Source of the DNA: Acuticoccus sp051016205
Lineage (GTDB): Bacteria; Pseudomonadota; Alphaproteobacteria; Rhizobiales; Amorphaceae
Reading direction: 5' to 3'
Assembly: GCA_051016205.1 (NCBI GenBank)
Contig: CP136534.1
Coordinates: 5,456,001-5,520,000 of the forward strand
Length of the DNA stretch: 64,000 bases
Of the stretch, positions 52,183-60,805 are shown in pieces. The translations under genes and the position numbers were made by a program. The first letter of the stretch is position 1. Each line of letters starts with the position of its first letter. The notes below the pieces were generated by a model. It was given only the letters and a program-made list of their open reading frames with translations. It ran no database searches and had not been told where the DNA came from.

Positions 52183-55100
52183 CTATGTGTCTCCTTGTTG
52201 GGACGGATCGGACTGGCCGGGCACGCTGAGGGTGGGTGCACCCCGCCAGGCGCTGACGCCGCGCGGTTCAGACAAGACGTCCAACACCCCTTTTAGCGGG
52301 ATGCCCACCCAATGGGGGCGGATGGCAAGTTCGTAGCCGATCTCGTAGAGGGCCTTTTGCAGCGTGAAGAGATCCAGGAGCGCGCCTGAGAGTTCTTTGT
52401 CGTGGCCCGCATCGCCCATGGTCTCAAAGTAGGCGTCGATGAAAGTGCGACGGGTGCGGCGGTGCCAGGCGGCGGCCTTGTCGTAAGCTTCGCCGGCATG
52501 CACCTCATGGGTGTCGCGCCAGCGGGACAGGGCCATCGCCGCCGCATAGTCGAACGAGCGCAGCATCCCCGCCACATCGCGTAAGGGTGAGGACTTCTCC
52601 CGGCGCTCCTCCAGAGGGCGAGCCGGCTCGCCCTCGAAATCGATGACCACGAGATCGTCCTGCGCCACAAGCACCTGGCCCAGATGGTAGTCGCCGTGGA
52701 TGCGGGTCTTCTCGCCAGACGGGGTGGCCGCGGCCGCAGCACTGAACCGGGCGACGATCTCGTCCCGCTTGGACAAGAGCGTTTGCGCATCCGCCCGGGC
52801 GTCCTCCTCCAGCGTGCCAAGTGCACCATTGAGGCGGGAAAGAACGCTGTCTGCCTCCGCCTCGCAATCGCGCGCCCATTTGGCCAGATCCTCGGCAGTG
52901 ATGGGCTCTGGCGCGAAGGCAGGGCTGTCCTTGTCGGCCGCAAGGGCGCGATGCATCTGGGCCGTGCGCACACCGCACAGGTGGCCAAGGTCGAGCGGGA
53001 AGGTGAGAAGCGGGGCCTCCTCTTCCGTCTGCACGGCCTCCTGGCCTTCCAGAAGGTCGGCGCCCTCAAGGTGCCGCTCCAGCGCTTCCAGGACGGCTGC
53101 CCAAGCATCACCAAGGTTCGGCACGAAGCTGAAGGCGGCAGCGAGGACAGACTCGCCGCTCTCGCCGTGCATGGTCACCGTGCCGAGGAGGGCCGGAGTG
53201 TTTGCAAATGGCGTCACGTCGGTGAGCTGGCGGGCGATCTCCACATCGGGCTGCTCACCGGCGCGGATCCTGCGGTAGATCTTCAAGATCAACTGCTCGC
53301 CGAACACCACCGACACATTGGACTGCTCCACCCCGAGGGGGCGCGGCGGGGCAAGCTCCTCGAACGCGTTGAGACCTGGCGAACCTTCAAAGCTCACCGA
53401 GCCGCCGTCGGCCGAAAGGGTTTCGCCCGCCTGCATCAGTTTGACGAGCTGTGCGGCAAGGGCCTCGTCGAACGCACCGTCGATGAGGCCGCCCACCCGC
53501 GCCCCTGCTCTCACCTTGGCAAGGGTGTAGGAGAATTTGGGCGCACCGGCGCGCAGGTGCTCCTCCCCCCAGCGGATGGCGAGAGGCGCCAGATAGCGCT
53601 GGACGCCTGAGGGCACGGTGACGTCGATCACCGAGAGCGCGTAGTCGCCGGCAGGGTCGAGCATTGCGACAGGTTTCAGGCTGACAGATTCAATGCGCTC
53701 GTCCTTGGCTGCGAACCAGCGCTGCAGAGGCAAGAACTGCGGCAGCGTGCCCATCTCAAGCTGAACCCGCTCGCGGCCGTAAAGGGCGCCATCGATCCGC
53801 CCGTTGCGGGAGGTCAGCGTGATGAAATCGGGCAGCGGCTCAGGAATGGGCTCGTGCCATTTGGGGGCCTCCTCAGGACCTGCCAGGACGAACCAGTAGA
53901 AAGCATAGGCCGGTAGCGTCAGCATATAAGGAAGGTCGCCGATGGGCGGGAACGGTGTGCGGCCCGTCAGCTCGATGGGCACCTTTGTGCGGTGCTGCGA
54001 CAGGTCCAACTCCACCGCCTGGGCCGAGCGAGACAGGTTTGCCACGCACAAGATCGCCTCGTCACCGTGTTCACGCACATAGGCGATGATTTTGCGGTTG
54101 CGCGGGTAAATGAACTGCAAGGTTCCGCGCCCAAAAGCCACGTGCTGCTTGCGCACCATGATGATGCGGCGCATCCAGTTGAGCAGCGAAGACGGATCGT
54201 TCTCCTGCGCCTCCACGTTGATGGCCTGGAAGCCGTAGACGGGGTCTTGAATGGGCGGCAGGTAAAGCTGTTGCGGATTGGCGCGGGAGAAGCCTGCATT
54301 GCGGTCGGCGGACCACTGCATGGGCGTGCGCACGCCATCCCTGTCGCCCAGGAAGTAGTTATCCCCCATGCCGAGCTCATCGCCATAGTAGATCACCGGC
54401 GTCCCCGGCATCGACAGCAGGAACGAGTTCAACAATTCAATCTTGCGCCTGTCGTTCTGCAGCAACGGCGCAAGGCGACGGCGAATGCCAAGGTTGATGC
54501 GCGCCCGCGCGTCGGCGGCATAGGTGCGCCACAGGTAATCGCGCTCCTCCTCCGTCACCATTTCCAGCGTCAACTCGTCATGGTTGCGCAGGAAGATGGC
54601 CCACTGACAGTCTTCGGGGATTTCGGGCGTCTGACGGATGATGTCGGTGATGGGGTGACGGTCTTCCTGGGCGAGCGCCATGTACATGCGCGGCATCAAG
54701 GGGAAGTGGAACCCCATGTGGCACTCATCGCCCTCGCCGAAATAGGGGCGCGTGTCTTCGGGCCACTGGTTGGCTTCTGCGAGCAACATGCGATCGGTAT
54801 AGCGCTCATCGAGGGCTGTGCGGATCTTCTTCAAGACCTCGTGGGTCTCGGGCAAGTTTTCGTTGTTCGTGCCGTCGCGCTCCACAAGGTAGGGGATGGC
54901 GTCGAGGCGCAGACCATCCACCCCCATGTCGAGCCACTGGTTCATCACCTCGATGACTTCGTCGAGCACCTTGGGGTTGTCGAAGTTGAGATCCGGTTGG
55001 TGGCTGTAGAAACGGTGCCAGAAAAACTGCTCCGCCTCAGGATCCCACGTCCAGTTGCTCTTCTCGGTGTCGAGGAAGATGATGCGCGTCAGCTCATACT

Positions 55101-55563
55101 TCTCGTCCGTGTCGGACCACACATAGTAATCGCGCTCGAGCGACCCGCGGGGGGACTTTCGCGCCCTCTGAAACCAGGGGTGCTGGTCGGAGGTGTGGTT
55201 GATCACCAGCTCGGTGATCACCCTCAATCCACGCTCATGAGCCTCGCGCACGAAACGGGCGAACGTATCCACATCGCCATATTGCGGGTTGACGGTGGTA
55301 TAGTCTGCAATGTCATAGCCATCATCGCGCAAAGGCGAAGGATAAAACGGCAGCAGCCAAATGGCGGTGACGCCGAGCGCCTGGATATAGTCCAGCTTTT
55401 CCATGAGCCCACGGAAGTCGCCCATGCCGTTGTTGTCGGCATCCATGAAGGCTTTGACGTGGAGCTGGTAGATGACCGCGTCCTTGTACCATTCGGTATC
55501 GGACCGGTCGATCTTACCGTCGGCGCTGTCACCCTCGGCGAGACCTTGCGTTGCCACGTCCAT
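52183..55563 (-). CDS. treS: Trehalose synthase - maltokinase fusion
   Basis: A 1126-residue bifunctional protein. Residues about 22-570 form TreS (GH13), which interconverts trehalose and maltose: Asp221 (GLRLDAIPYLVERDGT), Glu263 (LLAEANQWPED) and Asp329 (FLRNHDELTLEM). Residues about 650-1110 form a maltokinase (Mak/Pep2): HGDYHLGQVLV is the catalytic loop, VVIDFEGEPARPLEERREKSSPLRDVAGML the metal site. Fusion channels maltose straight to maltose 1-phosphate. ATG 55563 overlaps the glgE stop by 1 bp; a longer open frame before it lies in glgE. Confidence 0.96.
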   Translation of the reverse strand: MDVATQGLAEGDSADGKIDRSDTEWYKDAVIYQLHVKAFMDADNNGMGDFRGLMEKLDYIQALGVTAIWLLPFYPSPLRDDGYDIADYTTVNPQYGDVDTFARFVREAHERGLRVITELVINHTSDQHPWFQRARKSPRGSLERDYYVWSDTDEKYELTRIIFLDTEKSNWTWDPEAEQFFWHRFYSHQPDLNFDNPKVLDEVIEVMNQWLDMGVDGLRLDAIPYLVERDGTNNENLPETHEVLKKIRTALDERYTDRMLLAEANQWPEDTRPYFGEGDECHMGFHFPLMPRMYMALAQEDRHPITDIIRQTPEIPEDCQWAIFLRNHDELTLEMVTEEERDYLWRTYAADARARINLGIRRRLAPLLQNDRRKIELLNSFLLSMPGTPVIYYGDELGMGDNYFLGDRDGVRTPMQWSADRNAGFSRANPQQLYLPPIQDPVYGFQAINVEAQENDPSSLLNWMRRIIMVRKQHVAFGRGTLQFIYPRNRKIIAYVREHGDEAILCVANLSRSAQAVELDLSQHRTKVPIELTGRTPFPPIGDLPYMLTLPAYAFYWFVLAGPEEAPKWHEPIPEPLPDFITLTSRNGRIDGALYGRERVQLEMGTLPQFLPLQRWFAAKDERIESVSLKPVAMLDPAGDYALSVIDVTVPSGVQRYLAPLAIRWGEEHLRAGAPKFSYTLAKVRAGARVGGLIDGAFDEALAAQLVKLMQAGETLSADGGSVSFEGSPGLNAFEELAPPRPLGVEQSNVSVVFGEQLILKIYRRIRAGEQPDVEIARQLTDVTPFANTPALLGTVTMHGESGESVLAAAFSFVPNLGDAWAAVLEALERHLEGADLLEGQEAVQTEEEAPLLTFPLDLGHLCGVRTAQMHRALAADKDSPAFAPEPITAEDLAKWARDCEAEADSVLSRLNGALGTLEEDARADAQTLLSKRDEIVARFSAAAAATPSGEKTRIHGDYHLGQVLVAQDDLVVIDFEGEPARPLEERREKSSPLRDVAGMLRSFDYAAAMALSRWRDTHEVHAGEAYDKAAAWHRRTRRTFIDAYFETMGDAGHDKELSGALLDLFTLQKALYEIGYELAIRPHWVGIPLKGVLDVLSEPRGVSAWRGAPTLSVPGQSDPSQQGDT

Positions 55564-57776
55564 CAGCGTTGACCCCGCGGGGACAACAGACGCCAGATGA
55601 AGTAAGGCCTCTGGTGCGGGTCGATATACACATGCTGCGTCTTGCCGTGCCAGACGAAGTGGTGGCCTGTGCAAAGGTCCTCCACCTCGACGGAGGCATC
55701 GTCGGGCAGGCCGAACTCCCACAACGGCACCTCGAAATGCCCGCCCTGCCCGTTGTGCGGGTCAAAGCTGACCGCAAACAGAATGAAGGACGAACGATCC
55801 GGCGTTGATTTGCCGTAGTATAAGATCTGATCGTTCCACATGTTGTAGAACGTGGTGTTGGTAAACTCTTCCAGCGCCGGGTGGGTGCGGCGCAGAAAAT
55901 TCATGCGCGCAATGTCTTCGCGGATGTGGCCGGGGCGGTCCCAGTCCCACGCCTTCAACTCATACTTCTCCGAGTTGAGGTATTCTTCCTTGCCGGGGAC
56001 GGGTGTGCCTTCGCACAACTCGAACCCGTTATAGACGCCATAGTTGCCGGCGAGCGAGGCCGCCAACACCAGGCGGATCTGATAGCCGGGGCGCCCTGAC
56101 GTTTGCAAGAAGAACGGGTTGATGTCCGGCGTGTTGACGAAGAAATTCGGCCGCATCACGTGGCGCTTTTCGGTTTTCGTCAACTCGGTGATGTACTCCG
56201 TCATCTCCTGTTTGTGGTTGCGCCAGGTGAAGTAGGAGTAGGACTGGGTGAACCCCACCTTCGCCAAGCGGTGCATCACCTTGGGCTTGGTGAAGGCTTC
56301 GGCCAGGAAGATCACGTCAGGATGGTCGCGCTGGACCTCTGCAATCATCCACTCCCAGAACGGCAATGGCTTGGTGTGCGGGTTGTCCACCCGGAAGATC
56401 TTCACGCCCTGGTCCACCCAGAACAGCACGATGTCGCGTTGGGTGCGCCAAAGCTCTGGCAAAGGGTCGTCGCCATCATAAAAGCGGACGTTGACGATAT
56501 CCTCGTACTTCTTCGGCGGGTTTTCCGCATAGCGAATGGAGCCATCGGGCCGCCACTCGAACCACGCCTTATGGGCTTTGATGAAGGGGTGGTCAGGCGA
56601 ACACTGGATGGCATAGTCGAGCGCGATCTCAAGCCCGTGATCGGCGGCCGCTGACACGAGGCGCTTGAAGTCCTCCAGCGTGCCGAGCTCGGGATGAATG
56701 TCGGTGTGGCCGCCTTCATCCGAGCCGATGGCATAAGGGCTGCCGGGGTCGCCGGCTTCAGCCTTCAGCGTGTTGTTGCGGCCCTTGCGATTGGTCTTGC
56801 CGATGGGGTGGATGGGCGGGAAATACAAAACGTCGAAGCCAAGGCCCGACACGTAAGGCAGCCGCGCGATCACATCGTCGAAGGTGCCGTGGCGGTTCGC
56901 ATCGCCCGATTGTGAGCGCGGCATCACCTCGTACCAGGCGGAAAACGCCGCTGCCTTGCGGTCCACCATCAAAGGCAGCGTTTTGTAGTGGGTGAGGTTG
57001 GCGCGCTTGCCGGCCCTGCGGATGAGGGCGGCTGTGTCATCACTCATCATCTTGGCAAAGCGGGCGCCGTCGTCGGCCGTTTCCATCTCTTCGGCAAGCG
57101 CCTTCAAAGCCTCTTGATCGGCCTTGGTGCCGCGGCCTGCCCCGACGGAGGCGGCAACAAGACGCGCGCCCTCCTCCAACTCCAGTGTGATGGATTGGCC
57201 GGCATTGTATTTCTTGCCCACCTCGGAGCGCCACATGCCCCACTCATCGCGCCAGGCGATGATGGTGTATTCGTGGTGGGCGTTTTGCGTCGGCGTGAAG
57301 TGACCCTGCCAGCGCTGGTTATCGAACAACACCAAAGGCGCTTCATGCCACACCTCCTGCCCTCGCGGTCTCCACAACACGGCAGCGTCCACCATGTCGT
57401 GACCTTCGCCGAATATGTCCGCCTCCAGGGGAAAAGGTTCGTCCACGACGGTCTTTGCGGCAAAGCGCCCACCGTCGATCTCAGGGTCGACGGCTTCAAT
57501 GGCAACGCGGCTCTTGGCCATCTGCTCCAAGGGATAAACATCGGGGCGAGGCGTTGGCGTTTGCGGCGTCGGGCGCGTCGACGAGGGCGTGCGCGGTACG
57601 GCGGCGGTGTTGGTCATAAGGCCTTCGGTGGCGGTTTGCGTCTCCATACGTGTTAAAGGCATAGGAGCGCGTGAGTGTTCCGCAACCGTCCCGGGCCGTT
57701 GCTGCGCCCCTTTCTTGCGGCCAAACCGTGAGGTGAGCCGGCGAAACAGCGCGCTTTGCCCGTCGCTTGCAGCCAT
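55563..57776 (-). CDS. glgE: Maltosyltransferase (alpha-1,4-glucan:maltose-1-phosphate)
   Basis: A protein of about 737 residues of GH13_3 that adds maltosyl units from maltose 1-phosphate to alpha-glucan. Catalytic blocks are IALDYAIQCSPDHPFIK, IFRVDNPHTKPLPFWEWMI (nucleophile Asp) and VIFLAEAFTKPKVM (acid Glu); YNGFELCEG follows. The conserved N domain starts near residue 90 (RVAIEAVDPEIDGGRF). The preceding 89 residues are basic, then Thr/Pro-rich, and are not typical. ATG 57776 was chosen; ATG 57647 or 57617 (with a GAAGG site) would remove this leader. First gene of the operon. Confidence 0.95.
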   Translation of the reverse strand: MAASDGQSALFRRLTSRFGRKKGAQQRPGTVAEHSRAPMPLTRMETQTATEGLMTNTAAVPRTPSSTRPTPQTPTPRPDVYPLEQMAKSRVAIEAVDPEIDGGRFAAKTVVDEPFPLEADIFGEGHDMVDAAVLWRPRGQEVWHEAPLVLFDNQRWQGHFTPTQNAHHEYTIIAWRDEWGMWRSEVGKKYNAGQSITLELEEGARLVAASVGAGRGTKADQEALKALAEEMETADDGARFAKMMSDDTAALIRRAGKRANLTHYKTLPLMVDRKAAAFSAWYEVMPRSQSGDANRHGTFDDVIARLPYVSGLGFDVLYFPPIHPIGKTNRKGRNNTLKAEAGDPGSPYAIGSDEGGHTDIHPELGTLEDFKRLVSAAADHGLEIALDYAIQCSPDHPFIKAHKAWFEWRPDGSIRYAENPPKKYEDIVNVRFYDGDDPLPELWRTQRDIVLFWVDQGVKIFRVDNPHTKPLPFWEWMIAEVQRDHPDVIFLAEAFTKPKVMHRLAKVGFTQSYSYFTWRNHKQEMTEYITELTKTEKRHVMRPNFFVNTPDINPFFLQTSGRPGYQIRLVLAASLAGNYGVYNGFELCEGTPVPGKEEYLNSEKYELKAWDWDRPGHIREDIARMNFLRRTHPALEEFTNTTFYNMWNDQILYYGKSTPDRSSFILFAVSFDPHNGQGGHFEVPLWEFGLPDDASVEVEDLCTGHHFVWHGKTQHVYIDPHQRPYFIWRLLSPRGQR

Positions 57777-57885
57777 TGTCGGTCCCGATGACTTTTTTTG
57801 ACAGATGATTTCGCTCTCGCACCGAAAGCTCAACGCACGGATCGCGATTGCGTCCCACAGATAATGAGTCGCGGCACAAAAAAAG

Positions 57886-57936
57886 CCGGCGCGCAGAGCG
57901 CACCAGCCATTCTTTTGTGTGAGGCCGACGCGCCGG
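57886..57936 (-). terminator. Possible terminator behind gene 57972
   Basis: CCGGCGCG and CGCGCCGG arms (35-nt loop, which can fold further) are followed on the minus strand by a run of seven T (57878-57884). It would end the transcript of the membrane protein gene before glgE. A second pairing, CACAAAA with TTTTGTG, competes with it. Confidence 0.5.
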
Positions 57937-57971
57937 GGACGAGCGGCAGCGTCGGCGTTTGCGTGGCCGTG

Positions 57972-58469
57972 TCAGGCGCGGCGGGCGGCGAGCACTGCCC
58001 CCAAGACCACCGCGTAGACCACGTGCCCCACAAGCGCCACCCAGGTGATGCCGGAAAAGCCCAGGAAGGCAGGATTGCCCGCCACCAGATGGGCCATCAC
58101 GTAAAGGGCGAACACCCAAAGGACCACACCATAGGCGACCGCCACCAAAGGCCAGGGAATGCCCGGGATGACCGCCCGCGCAATGGGAAGAGCAATGAAC
58201 AGATAGCCGATCGGGTAGAACAAGATGCCTGTCAAATAGTGGACGATCTTGCCACCCGTGGCAGCGCTTTCGGTCAAGCCAAAGAGCACCTGAAGAGTTT
58301 GTGCGGCAAGGGGTTCTGGGGCAAGGCGGGCAAACCCCAGTGTCGGCGACAACCACTGGCCGAACACGTCAAAGGCAAGGGTGGCCACGACCCCTGCTAC
58401 CACCATGAACAGGAGGCTGCTCGCAGAGACGGCGGGCAGGAAAGCGGGACGGGATTGGGCGCTGTGCAT
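57972..58469 (-). CDS. Hypothetical four-helix membrane protein
   Basis: A 165-residue protein with four to five hydrophobic segments: SLLFMVVAGVVATLAFDVFG, HYLTGILFYPIGYLFIALPI, WPLVAVAYGVVLWVFALYVMAHLVAG, and TWVALVGHVVYAVVLGAVL. The HYLTG...GYLF pattern and the late H (GHVVYA) recall small DUF2938/DUF6789-like membrane proteins, but the match is not secure. Function unknown. It is followed by a likely terminator and so is not part of the glg operon. Confidence 0.7.
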   Translation of the reverse strand: MHSAQSRPAFLPAVSASSLLFMVVAGVVATLAFDVFGQWLSPTLGFARLAPEPLAAQTLQVLFGLTESAATGGKIVHYLTGILFYPIGYLFIALPIARAVIPGIPWPLVAVAYGVVLWVFALYVMAHLVAGNPAFLGFSGITWVALVGHVVYAVVLGAVLAARRA

Positions 58470-58665
58470 CAGCTAGGCTCCATCAAACGGCGGGACGCGG
58501 CAGGCGGTCCTCAATAATGTTCGTCGCCGCGGGGCTTACACATGATTGCGCATGGCAAGCGAAAACACCGGTGCCCCAGTCACATTCAGGTGCCCGTCTG
58601 TGAGGCCTGCGTGAAAGCCCGTGATCGGCCCGCACGCGGCCTCTCGGGAGGTTTTTGGGGCCGCC

Positions 58666-58968
58666 CTACCCCTGACGGTCCTTCAATTCGATCTCCACGA
58701 AAGCAATGGGCGCGTCGGTCTTGTTGATGACGTCGTGCTCCACGCCGGCGCTGCGGGCATAGCTCTCCCCCAGTTGAAGCATCGCCGCCGTCTCGTTGCC
58801 GGAGGCATCCACCATGGTGAGCGTTCCCGGCAGCACGGGCACCACCACATAGTCGTAGCCGTGGCGGTGAAATCCGGTCGCCTCGCCCGGGCCGAAATGC
58901 CACTTGGTGACCCGCACATGGGCCCCGTCCACCTGCACGGTCATGGTCGCCGACGCATTCTCCGCCAT
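58666..58968 (-). CDS. Small cupin-domain protein
   Basis: A 100-residue single-domain cupin. Motif 1 reads GEATGFHRHGYDYVVVPVLPG (two His, one Tyr in place of the usual Glu), and motif 2 is HDVINKTDAPIAFVEIEL with one His. Metal binding is likely; the reaction is not known. An AAGGA site precedes ATG 58968, although the frame is open further upstream. It diverges from the aminotransferase gene at 59096, so the two share a 127-bp regulatory gap. Confidence 0.85.
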   Translation of the reverse strand: MAENASATMTVQVDGAHVRVTKWHFGPGEATGFHRHGYDYVVVPVLPGTLTMVDASGNETAAMLQLGESYARSAGVEHDVINKTDAPIAFVEIELKDRQG

Positions 58969-59095
58969 CAACGCGTTCCTTCTGGTTTTCCGCGATCGGG
59001 AAAGATGATAGGCGGAAGGCCTCTCGCAATGAAATGTCACCGTGCAGCGGCCGCCATGCCTTGCCGCCGGACGCCAGTCATGAGGAACTGAAACG

Positions 59096-60499
59096 ATGGA
59101 TCTCAGCCCCGCCCACAACCAGTCGCTGGCAGATCTTGATCGTGAAAATGTGTTCCACCCCTTCACCTCGCCTAAGGGCCATATGGATTCAGGCCCACGC
59201 ATCATGGTGTCGGGCAAAGGGATCACCCTGACCGACAGCAACGGCACCGAATACGTGGACGGCCTTGCCGGACTTTGGTGCGTGAATGTGGGCTATGGGC
59301 GTGACGAGATTGCCGATGCCATCTCAGAGCAGGCCCACAGGCTGCCCTACTACCACTCCTTCGCCTCCATGGGGACCGAGCCTGCCGTTCACACCGCCGA
59401 CACCGTGCGGCGGATGGCGCCGGGCAACATGGCGCGCGTGCTGTTCGGCATTTCCGGGTCCGATGCCAACGACACCCAGGTGAAGCTCGTCTGGTACTAC
59501 AACAACCTGAAAGGCCGGCCGAGAAAGAAGAAGATCATCGCACGCGACCGTGCCTATCATGGTGTGACGGTGGCGGCAGGCTCGCTCACCGGTCTTCCGA
59601 GTGTTCACACAGCGTTCGATCTGCCGTTGCCCCAGGTGGTGCGGGTGCGTTGCCCCCACCACTACCGCGAGGCCGTGCCCGGCGAGAGCGAAGAAGCTTT
59701 CTCCGACCGTCTCGCCGCCGAACTGAAAGAGACCATCGAGAAGGAGGGGGCAGACACCATCGCCGCCTTCATCGCCGAGCCCATCATGGGCGCGGGCGGC
59801 GTGATTTTGCCGCCCAAAGGCTACTTTGAGAAGGTGCAGAAGATCCTCAAGGAAAACGACATCCTGTTCATCGCCGATGAGGTGATTTGCGGGTTCGGCC
59901 GTCTCGGCACCCCCTTCGGCTGCGACTATTTCGGGATCGAACCCGACATGGTCTCCGTCGCAAAGGGCATCACCTCAGGCTACCAGCCCTTGTCGGCGGT
60001 GCTTTTGGGAGAAGAGGTGTGGGAGACCATCCACAACGATTCAGAGCACCTTGGTGTGTTCGGCCATGGCTACACCTACACCGCCCACCCCATCGCCTGC
60101 GCTGCGGCCAACTCAAACCTCAAAATCCTGGAGCGCGAGAAGTTGACCGAGAATGCCGCGAAGGTGGGCGCCCATTTCCAAAAACGCCTTCGCGAGCGTT
60201 TTGCCGATCACCCCGCTGTGGGCGAAGTGCGCGGCGTCGGTCTGATCGCGGGGGTGGAGTTGGTGGCCGATCGCGCCACAAAACGCTCCTTCGATCCGTC
60301 GGCGGGGATCGGCAAGGCCGTCTCCATGGCGGCGCTGGAACGCGGGCTGATCTTGCGCGCAATGCCCAACGATTCCCTGGCCTTGTCACCTCCCCTCATC
60401 CTTACCGAGGCTCAGGCGGACTATCTTGTGGACACCCTCGCACAAGCCGTGGAGTCCCAATTCGACACCATGCGCGAGGCGGGGGCGACCCTCGCCTGA
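59096..60499 (+). CDS. Class III (omega) aminotransferase
   Basis: A 467-residue PLP enzyme of the omega-transaminase group. PLP Lys290 is in VSVAKGITSGYQPLS, Asp261 in FIADEVICGFGR, and the phosphate-binding GSDAND is at 121-126. The FHPFTSPKGHMDSGPRI start matches putrescine/beta-alanine/taurine:pyruvate aminotransferases. An amine donor with pyruvate as acceptor is the most likely reaction, but the donor is not known. ATG 59096 is clear. Confidence 0.93.
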   Translation: MDLSPAHNQSLADLDRENVFHPFTSPKGHMDSGPRIMVSGKGITLTDSNGTEYVDGLAGLWCVNVGYGRDEIADAISEQAHRLPYYHSFASMGTEPAVHTADTVRRMAPGNMARVLFGISGSDANDTQVKLVWYYNNLKGRPRKKKIIARDRAYHGVTVAAGSLTGLPSVHTAFDLPLPQVVRVRCPHHYREAVPGESEEAFSDRLAAELKETIEKEGADTIAAFIAEPIMGAGGVILPPKGYFEKVQKILKENDILFIADEVICGFGRLGTPFGCDYFGIEPDMVSVAKGITSGYQPLSAVLLGEEVWETIHNDSEHLGVFGHGYTYTAHPIACAAANSNLKILEREKLTENAAKVGAHFQKRLRERFADHPAVGEVRGVGLIAGVELVADRATKRSFDPSAGIGKAVSMAALERGLILRAMPNDSLALSPPLILTEAQADYLVDTLAQAVESQFDTMREAGATLA

Positions 60500-60805
60500 C
60501 CGGCTGAGGTCGATTGATTGGCGCATCGCTTTTCGCCGGACGAGTTGGGGGCCGTTGTAACCCTCTCCCGTCTGGAGCGGTGCGCGGTCAGATGAAACCA
60601 TCAGGCCGCAAGCCGCTCCATTTCCAGTCTTCGGCAGATCGGGGATGGATAGGCGCGATGCCGAGGTACGGCGTCCTGCCGTTAGGGATCAAAGAACGCG
60701 ACCCGAAGCACCTTTACCGCCGATCCTGAATCCTTCCGCGTGGAGGCGCTGTGAGGGGCGGCCTTTGTAAGCCGTGCACACAGCCACTCACCGCAGGCGG
60801 TTCGG
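60500..60805. other. Intergenic region with a family 2 hairpin
   Basis: This 306-bp gap lies between two convergent genes. It contains a copy of the hairpin repeat (60573-60620). The rest shows no coding gene, RNA gene or obvious terminator with a T-run. Confidence 0.6.
60573..60620. repeat. Dispersed hairpin repeat, family 2, copy B
   Basis: TGGAGCGG/CCGCTCCA outer arms, GCGGTC/GGCCGC inner arms (one G-T pair) and a GATGAAACCAT loop. It aligns with 24591-24640 through arms, loop and the following ATTTC; the outer arm differs by a few paired changes. Confidence 0.7.

Noticed and set aside
53992..55572. 526-codon open frame on the + strand opposite the treS part
   Set aside because: Antisense to conserved catalytic blocks of TreS and without ribosome site or family match.
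60514..60729. 71-codon open frame in the 60500-60805 gap
   Set aside because: It runs through the family 2 hairpin and shows no ribosome site or recognisable family; a gene remnant cannot be excluded.
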